64,000 nucleotides of DNA from Morchella semilibera (lineage: Eukaryota; Ascomycota; Pezizomycetes; Pezizales; Morchellaceae): contig WBVU01000005.1 of assembly GCA_009192285.1 (NCBI GenBank), forward strand, positions 1,248,768 to 1,312,767, given 5' to 3'. The notes beneath the pieces were generated by a model. That model saw nothing but the letters and a program-made list of their open reading frames with translations, made no database searches and was not told the origin of the DNA. Of this stretch, positions 57,447-64,000 are shown one piece after another; within the stretch, counting starts at the first letter, position 1; each line of letters opens with the position of its first letter. The translations under genes were made by a program, and so were the position numbers.

Positions 57447-57730
57447 GTGGGACATCTCGATGTGGTTTGGTTGGTGGGCTGGTGAAGTGGCAGGGTTAAT
57501 GAGAGGGTAGTTGACTAAGCACCGCCAAGAGCTAAATATTGAGCCACCGAGGTGGCCAGCGCCACTCCCTATATAGGCGCGCTAGTGGTAGAAAGTATAA
57601 TAGTGAGACATGTGTGAGACATTTTAACGTGATTTGATTGGTCGATTGATGAGGTGGCAGGGATTGATGCCAAGATCTTAATATTTAGACACAGAGGTGG
57701 TTAGCGCCACTTCCCACACAGGCGTGTTAA
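57447..57730. repeat. Diverged tandem duplication of a 120-140-bp unit
   Basis: Units 57447-57585 and 57613-57730 share GAGACATxT/GGGACATCT starts, GATTTGATTGGT/GGTTTGGTTGGT, GTGGCAGGG, TAAATATT/TTAATATT and GAGGTGGxxAGCGCCACT. The order is the same in both; the first unit has an extra 15-20 bp. Confidence 0.7.
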
Positions 57731-59490
57731 TCCCCCCGCTGTTCCTATACTTTACCGCTGTTCCCTATACTGGATCAACTTGCAGTCGCGAGCTGGCCAT
57801 TGCTAGTGTAAGGTACGGCTCACATAAACCCACTACCCCGTCAATTGGCATTTGAAGCTCAGTAGCGTCTCATCAGGGCGGGATAGCAACCCAACTTCCG
57901 ACCGCCAGATAACCCTAGCCCTATAACAGCTGGTGGTGCACTTTGCACGCATTGACAACATGACATCATGTAGGCTGAACCACTATGTCGGGCCTGTATT
58001 TAGGATATATAGGCGCTCTTGAAACCATCTTCACTATCATGAGGCTTACACCAAAGCAGGAGCCAAAGCCGATAACTTTATATTCTATCGTTGTGCAAGG
58101 CTCTGAAATGAGGTGAGTGATATACGGGTGAGGATCTATCGCTAGGCGGAGTCTGGTTGGGTGGGCGGGCATCTCCGGGTGGGAAGGGATCCCTGGTCTA
58201 ATGGCGCAATGGTGCAATGCTCAGCGCGCTAACCGCACACAGTGCTCATGAGGCTCTGTTAGATGAATCCTGCCAAATTCGCGATTTGCTTGAAACGCAA
58301 TATCATAATAGCTGCTTGGGGAAATTATGTAATTATTGATTGCACTACGCTTATTACTCGCTGCGTATTGGAAAGTTAACGAACCAGCAGGTCGATTCCC
58401 GTTATTGCCGTTGGCTATATCTCTCCCTTACTGAATAACCAACCCCCCATACCACAAAATCCCTAGGATCTTTACCCTTAGAGGGGGGAGATAGCCATCT
58501 TTTAGCCTTGGAGACAGTATGGTTGCGGACACCTGTATCCGGAGTAGGTGCGACATTGGTGTTTTTGGCTATCACTTTCCTAATCAAGTAATAACTTGGC
58601 ACTTTTGTTGCCCTTATATGCCAAGACCTATCCATGATATTAAGCGGTAGTGCGATAATTGCCTAATCGGGTATTAAAATGCCCAACACTCTAGAACTAT
58701 TGCTTAAATAGGCAACTTTGGGCGACATTGATTTGGTCCCTTACCAAGAACCCAACTTTTAGAAATTCAATAACTCCACAACCATAAGTGATATAATTAA
58801 GTCATGATGTAGAGCGGAGGCTAAAGGCATCGTTTAACAGAGAGAAAATGATTGTAGATATTGTGGTTGGAAAGCCATCACCCCCCAAATGTTGGGGTCA
58901 AATGTCCTCCGGTTACAGGTGTCCGCATCCATAGCCGTAGTTGCAACAGCCCTACACCCGTAGTAGTAGTACATGTGCTTTTGCAAAGAGACAATATTGA
59001 AACTAGTAGCGACTGGTGTTGAATTTGGTGAAGTGTTGATTTTTTTGGTCTTGGTACATACATAGCTTTTACTATTCGGGTATAGATAGTAGCTACATGT
59101 AGTAGCGAGGATAATGGCAGTACTGGAGCCAATAAGCTATGTAGCTTATTTATATATACATTTACACTGCCATGATCGGTTCTGGTATTAATTGATGTTG
59201 AAAAAACATCCATAAAGAGATTTGGATGTGTATGCATGCATGGCGATCCAACTCGGCTATTATGCTTTACCCGGTTACCTTACCGATCAGGGATTAAACT
59301 TTAGAACTATCATAATTGTGTAACCAGAAATGTCTTAGACAATATCATCGGCTCACTCATCCCGGATTTATATTTCCATCCCTACCTCGCACATTGAACG
59401 CGCTTGGGAGAAACCCAACTCTTCGATATCTCCTTCTCAACTCTCTCAAACCGAATAACGCTACGAGCTACGGAGCCTCCCATCGCCCCT
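57731..59490. other. Intergenic with a 415-bp inverted-repeat pair
   Basis: ATGGTTGCGGACACCTGTAT (58519-58544, continuing CCGGAG) and CTCCGGTTACAGGTGTCCGC (58907-58933, continuing ATCCAT) are inverted. They could bound a decayed DNA transposon. A minus-strand frame of 119 codons (58878-59237) overlaps the right arm and has no motif. Confidence 0.45.
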
Positions 59491-61349
59491 ATGAACTCTA
59501 CAGAACCAACCTTTGAGCGGGGAAGCAGGATCTGTAGGCCTGCGGATTGGATCGATGTTGTCAAGTTCTTTGCCCTGAACTTTGGCCTTCACGCCCTTAC
59601 CGTCATCACCCCACCCGGAAGTAATGCAGTTACAAGCTCTATCTTCTCTCTCTTTGCCCTTTTAATGCCATGGAGTGGGACCGCAAATGCGTTCAAGGTC
59701 ATCTGGCGCTTAGCACTTCTGCAGACAAACGAGCTCGAGGTGGCGTTGAAGTCAGGCGCACTTTGCATGTTAGTGCCTACATCAACTCCTACCGTTCCCA
59801 GGCCCACCGATGGACAGAGAAAAAAGCTAAAGAGGTATGAGGAAGTGCGGAGATCCCTACAAACATACCTCACCGCGCCCCCTATCGACGATCAAGGAAC
59901 CTCTTCGCCGACAGCTGGGATACCTCCTACGTCCCCCCATCTCGTCACTACACCCTTCATCCCAACTGCGGATTCAAACGAATCGCCATATTCGGTAGTG
60001 GAGCTAGACCAAGTCAACCTTCTGATGACAAATGTTCAAGGGCAATATCCCACTGATATCAAACCCCTCATGGTCTCGGATATTCAGACCACCGGTGATC
60101 TAGAAGATGTCGCGCGAGATGCAGGAAAAACGTCACCCATGGAGTATTCGCTGGTCACTGTGCCCGCATCTTTTAAGGTTCGGCCCTTTCTACCTGACCA
60201 TGTGAAGCCGGAACCACTCTATAAGAGATTATATCACACGGTCTTGAGAGGCCGTCTGGCTCCCCCGGGCTATACTGCTCCAACTCTTTCATCCAACTAT
60301 AGCTTCATCAAATCCATCGCCGCCATACTGCAGATCTTGTACGGGTCCTACGAACTTTATCGACTCAGTGACGGCCAGATCAAGCAGTACGGATATGCGG
60401 CGTATGGAGTTACGGTCATACCATATGTTGTGATGTCAATACTCAATCTACTTGGTGGTCTTACTGCTCCGGTCTATCCCTCAATGTATCTAGTGCATTA
60501 CAGGGGGGTGATAGAGCCAGATTCATCTGAGCTGCAGCTTCTCGGCAAAGATAAGAGGGAACTCGACAGGGCGTCGGGGGCAGGCGCATCAATGAAGGAC
60601 GAACCCCCAAGCACCCCAACCGGAGATGCATCTAACCGTCGAACTTCAGGGGAGGCAGTGGTAGCAGATGTTCAAGGGAGGTATCCTAAGTTTTGGTGGA
60701 AGGAGGATGATCGGCGTTCGGTGGAGGGAAAGATTTCTGGGGCGGTCGGGTATGTTTATGGAGAATTTAAACAGCCACTCACGCCAGTCCCCTCCTCTCT
60801 TCTACGTTTCCTGGAACTATCGGACTCCGGCGAACTCGGACATCGCGAGGTAGCGGAAGGGCGAAAATTTGCACTCAAGATTTTCGCGAAGCTCAATGTA
60901 TCCGGGTGGTTGGACAAGAGGCTCCATTCAACGCTATTTGTAAGTCTCACAACCCCCCTCTCAGACCAATTGAATCCAGTTAGACTAACCCACAATAACA
61001 GTTCTCACTCGTGATGCTATACTGGCTCCCAAGATTTTCACTCCTGTCGATTCAATACATCATCATCACCATCTTAACCCATTGGAACAAGAGGGACAGC
61101 ACATCTATCCAGCGGGGATTCATCATGACGTGGATCGTCGGCGGCCAGCTCGGCGGCTTTCTTCCCAGTCTCTTCCGGGATAACGACCGCTTTGGGAAGT
61201 CCTGTAGGCGGTTTATTAGGAATCATCGTCCAGCGACCGTCACTTGTGTGCTCGCGCTTCTCATGACAATTTTTCTTTTTCCATCGATTGGTGGATGCTA
61301 TATGGTGGCTACGATGATCTTGAGTGACGAGGCATGCAGTAGGCTGTAG
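59491..61349 (+). CDS. Polytopic membrane protein, two exons, 598 aa
   Basis: Exons 59491-60939 and 61002-61349 are joined by a 62-bp phase-0 intron (GTAAGT donor, CTAAC branch, ACAG acceptor). The start is the first ATG; codons upstream are open but lack one. Hydrophobic spans: DVVKFFALNFGLHALTVI, IFSLFALLMPWSG, FIKSIAAILQILYGSYEL, VIPYVVMSILNLLGGL, then in exon 2 MLYWLPRFSLLSIQYIIITI, MTWIVGGQLGGFLPSL and CVLALLMTIFLFPSIGGCYM. The loop between spans 2 and 3 is about 180 residues, hydrophilic and Pro/Thr-rich. It is a paralogue of 33285-35341 (same DVVKFFALNFGLHA, same intron site), but without the ATPGQ-type repeat. Function unknown; likely an integral membrane protein. Confidence 0.83.
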
Positions 61350-63221
61350 TAGCGCCGTTTGGCGCATCTGAAATTGCTGATATCGTCGCTGAGTCGCTGT
61401 TATATGGGCCGCGTTTCCGGCCCTCCGGGCATCGCAGGATCTCTGTAGCTTTTTCTACTCTACGCATTGATCTTTGCAATTCTAGTTTTGCACTTTTGCT
61501 AGTTATCTGACCCTGAACAGCCTCTGCAGTGTGGAGCCGTATATAATTAGAAATGCTAATGAGATCTAATCAATAGGTATTGTGCGTTAGATTTACCTAG
61601 GTGCGCAGGATAGGGTCATGAGAGTTCACAGGTTCAGGTGCAGTTGATAATTTGAATCCTAGCATAACCTATGTGTTGCATGTATGAAATATAAAATAAT
61701 AAATAATAGTTGATTTAAATGTAGTCGGGTTTTGTCGTAGCCGTGAGGCTGCATACAATGAATGAAATAAGCAGAAACCAAAAAATGCAGTCAGGGTTAG
61801 GGTATTCCAATGTCAACCCACTACATCTGTTATCTCCTGGAAATTACTACATGTGCTAGCACCCGACCACACCAGTACCGCAAAGTATCTGTCGGTTGAC
61901 AAGAGTGGTGTTGGCTGTGAAAGGCTCTGTTCTCTTCCTTTAAGGGTGATATTTTTGAGCTCCTGCAAAGCTGTCCTCTTGGCAACCGTCCAAACGAACT
62001 GAGATCTCCCAGTATTAGAGACCCTGCACACGTGCAGCTAGCTCCATTCTCCGGTAACCTAATTGATGCCTATCCAATAGCCTACCAATCAGATAATCGA
62101 AAGATAGAGCTGGCTCCATCTGCGCAAAGTGTCTATTATCAACCTCCCAAACTTTTCCCTTAGCTATCCGGAAAGAGCGCAAGAAGTGACTCCAACTATA
62201 TGTAGGTAAAAGACAAATTACGGGTCTGAAGCTTTACCATTTGCTTCACATTTTTCTTATCTCCCCTGCGTTAGCGATGAGTGAGGAATTTTAGATAGAA
62301 TCTAGGGACAGAATCTAGGAAACCTGTCTGGTATTGTCATAACCTGTGGTCTGCATAGGCAATTAATTAAAGCTACTTACATGTATAAACATCTGGTCGG
62401 TAATGCATGTATGAGTTATCAATAAATAAATCTCGTCGACAGGGTTAGGGTTTCTTGTCAATATTGGGGGTTTGCCACAAAGACAAAAGAAAGGCGCCGG
62501 TGACGCCGCCGGTGATTTGTGCAGACACAGCCTTAGTAAAACCTACAGAGTTTAGCTATCTCTTAGAGACAGACCTTCTCTTGTTTCGTTTGATCATACC
62601 CTAACCCTGGCGCCAAGCGCTCTTGACACCTCAACAGGAAATATCTTGACGAGTATTGGGAGGTTGGATTGACCACAGGATGCCTGATATATTGCGTATT
62701 CTGCTTGTAAGTAGATATTGGTACAAGGATTATTCTCTTCTTCTGAATTAATGATTACTCCAGCAAGTCCCACCCGCTACCCACAGGCCAGGCTCCCCCT
62801 CAACTTCAACCAGCTCATCAAGAGCACCAGTGTTAATTTTATGCAGATTGCACGCAGATACAAGTTCTTTCAGTATTAAGTTAACTGGCCCCGCAATTTT
62901 CATAGAGGCTGATACGAGGGGGTGGAGGGGGCATTCCCGGATCCCTTCTTGCGCGACGTGCCCGATTTTCCAACGGAGTGGCAGTACCGGGTTCCCAGAG
63001 CCGTGTACAGCTCACTGGTACCTTTTACGCGCCGGTGGCCTTAGAGAGATTACTCACGGATCAGGAGATATGATAACTTAGTAGTCTTCTCGTTAGTATA
63101 CCATAGCTAGTCCTCAGCGTTGTACCCAGACTCTACCATCCCAAGAAATGCATCGCATAATGTATCGATAATGTATCATGCCATAAACGGGTGGCTATTG
63201 CATCCATAATGCATCTATAAT
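61350..63221. other. Intergenic with three telomere-type motifs
   Basis: AGGGTTAGGGT at 61793-61803, AGGGTTAGGGTT at 62441-62452, ACCCTAACCCT at 62598-62608. A 20-bp word TGTCGTAGCCGTGAGGCTGC at 61734 recurs in changed form at 23455. No gene recognised. Confidence 0.45.
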
Positions 63222-63272
63222 GCATCACAGTCTCATTTCGCCAAGAGTTTAATGTAATGTATCAATAAAAAA
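63222..63272 (-). repeat. SINE-like body, copy of 16262-16312
   Basis: Shares CAGTCTCATTTCGC and AAGAG...AATGTAATGTATCAATAAA (read on the plus strand) with 16262-16312. On the minus strand it follows directly after the tRNA-like head and its T-rich tract. Confidence 0.6.
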
Positions 63273-63350
63273 AATAAAAAAAGTCCCAGGTTTGAACCTG
63301 TGCTATTATGTTTTTCAAGCCCACACCCCACTGCCTAAGCTACTAGTTGA
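63273..63350 (-). repeat. tRNA-like head with Pol III boxes
   Basis: On the minus strand TAGCTTAGGCAGTGGG fits the A box of a tRNA promoter, and GGTTCAAACCT, about 30 bp later, fits the B box. T7 and T8 runs follow, as in Pol III termination. The T-arm pairing is imperfect and the acceptor stem does not close, so this is not a normal tRNA gene. A tRNA-derived SINE or tRNA relic is more likely. Confidence 0.5.
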
Positions 63351-63393
63351 TATACTAGAACTAAGAACTATACCAATAAACCGAATTCCTAGT

Positions 63394-63430
63394 AAAGTAA
63401 TCAATAAAGTAATCAATAAAGTCATCAATA
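63394..63430. repeat. Short tandem repeat AAAGTAATCAAT
   Basis: Three head-to-tail 12-bp units (AAAGTAATCAAT, then one with GTCATC). Confidence 0.7.
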
Positions 63431-64000
63431 GACGACATTACAGAGGCCTCAACATGTTTATGCATCAGCTGATGCATTTGTGCACCATTCTAGTATGGGA
63501 AATGTATCAAGTGATGCATTTTTTGCGCTGGTAGAGAGATAATGAGTATGAGTTGGAATATCGCAAGAGATTGGAAGGGTAGCCCATCAATTGCAGGAGA
63601 GTTGGGGGTAAATACAAGGAAGCATCTATCCTTGAGCCTCTCGTTAACAAATTGAATTTTTGTCATACGCGAGTGATATCCTATGATTATGTTAATATTG
63701 TTGATACTACTTATAATTCGTTGTAGAAAGTAACATAATATTAATTAGTTATTTGTTTAAATGCATGATCAAGACTAGTACTATGTATCCCAAAGTAGCA
63801 CCTGGCTGTGGTTTCGACGAATCTCGTAACCCAGCTATTGCTCAGATACGCAAACCTATATTTATATATCCATTAGGGTATAATTCTATATAACCCCTCT
63901 ACGGACTGATGAGTCGAACTTGGGGAAATGCTGACTCTTGCCGTTTCTGGCCCCTTCCCCCCCCCCCCCCCCCTGAGAATTTCACTCTTTACTGAGGACT
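63431..64000. other. Window end, nothing recognised
   Basis: AT-rich, with a C17 tract at about 63957-63973. No gene-like frame reaches the right edge with a motif. Confidence 0.4.

Noticed and set aside
58196-58245. tRNA gene
   Set aside because: An A-box-like TGGTCTAATGG is present, but no B box follows at the right distance and no cloverleaf closes.

Overview
The window looks like a repeat-rich intergenic and accessory region of a filamentous ascomycete genome. Pointers are short spliceosomal introns (48-65 bp, GTAAGT/GTATGT-type donors, CTAAC/CTGAC-like branch sites), short TTAGGG telomere-type repeats, a Ty3/gypsy LTR retrotransposon, many miniature inverted-repeat elements, and many small intronless F-box/ankyrin proteins. 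A Pezizomycete (truffle or morel relative) is my best guess, but this is inference, not proof. No bacterial-type operon, rRNA gene or CRISPR array is visible.

Layout. 1-1691 holds the 3' part of a spliced gene for a basic AT-hook protein with a long SQ-rich repeat, followed by a 34-bp minisatellite. 3.2-30.3 kb is an F-box nursery: 14 loci of one family, including seven intact-looking F-box/ankyrin genes (all minus strand), three short F-box genes with a different C-terminus (all plus strand), and four decayed copies. Between them lie TIR elements, including three placed end to end at 24540-25158 and one nested inside another at 21887-22418. 30.3-44.4 kb holds a spliced polytopic membrane-protein gene (33285-35341), more TIR elements and a GC-rich stretch without a convincing gene. 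44415-51788 is a complete Ty3/gypsy element on the minus strand: two 392-bp LTRs with only four differences, a 5-bp target duplication (CTGCC), and frameshifted gag and pol. 51.8-59.4 kb is gene-poor with decayed inverted and tandem repeats. 59491-61349 is a second spliced member of the membrane-protein family, on the opposite strand to the first. The last 2.6 kb holds a tRNA-like, SINE-type repeat.

How it works together. Only about twelve loci look like functional host genes: seven F-box/ankyrin genes, three short F-box genes, two membrane-protein genes, plus the truncated AT-hook gene. The F-box proteins would be expected to act as substrate adaptors of SCF ubiquitin ligases, with the ankyrin part choosing the target; this is known for the domain family and not shown for these genes. 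The mix of intact, truncated and frameshifted F-box copies among mobile elements suggests a fast birth-and-death gene family.

Two distributed signals need explanation: eleven copies of an 11-12 bp two-unit telomere motif scattered over 60 kb, and five same-strand copies of the 10-mer CCATACTCCT. Limits: spliced models, TIR families and homologies were read by eye, and no alignment or database search was run.
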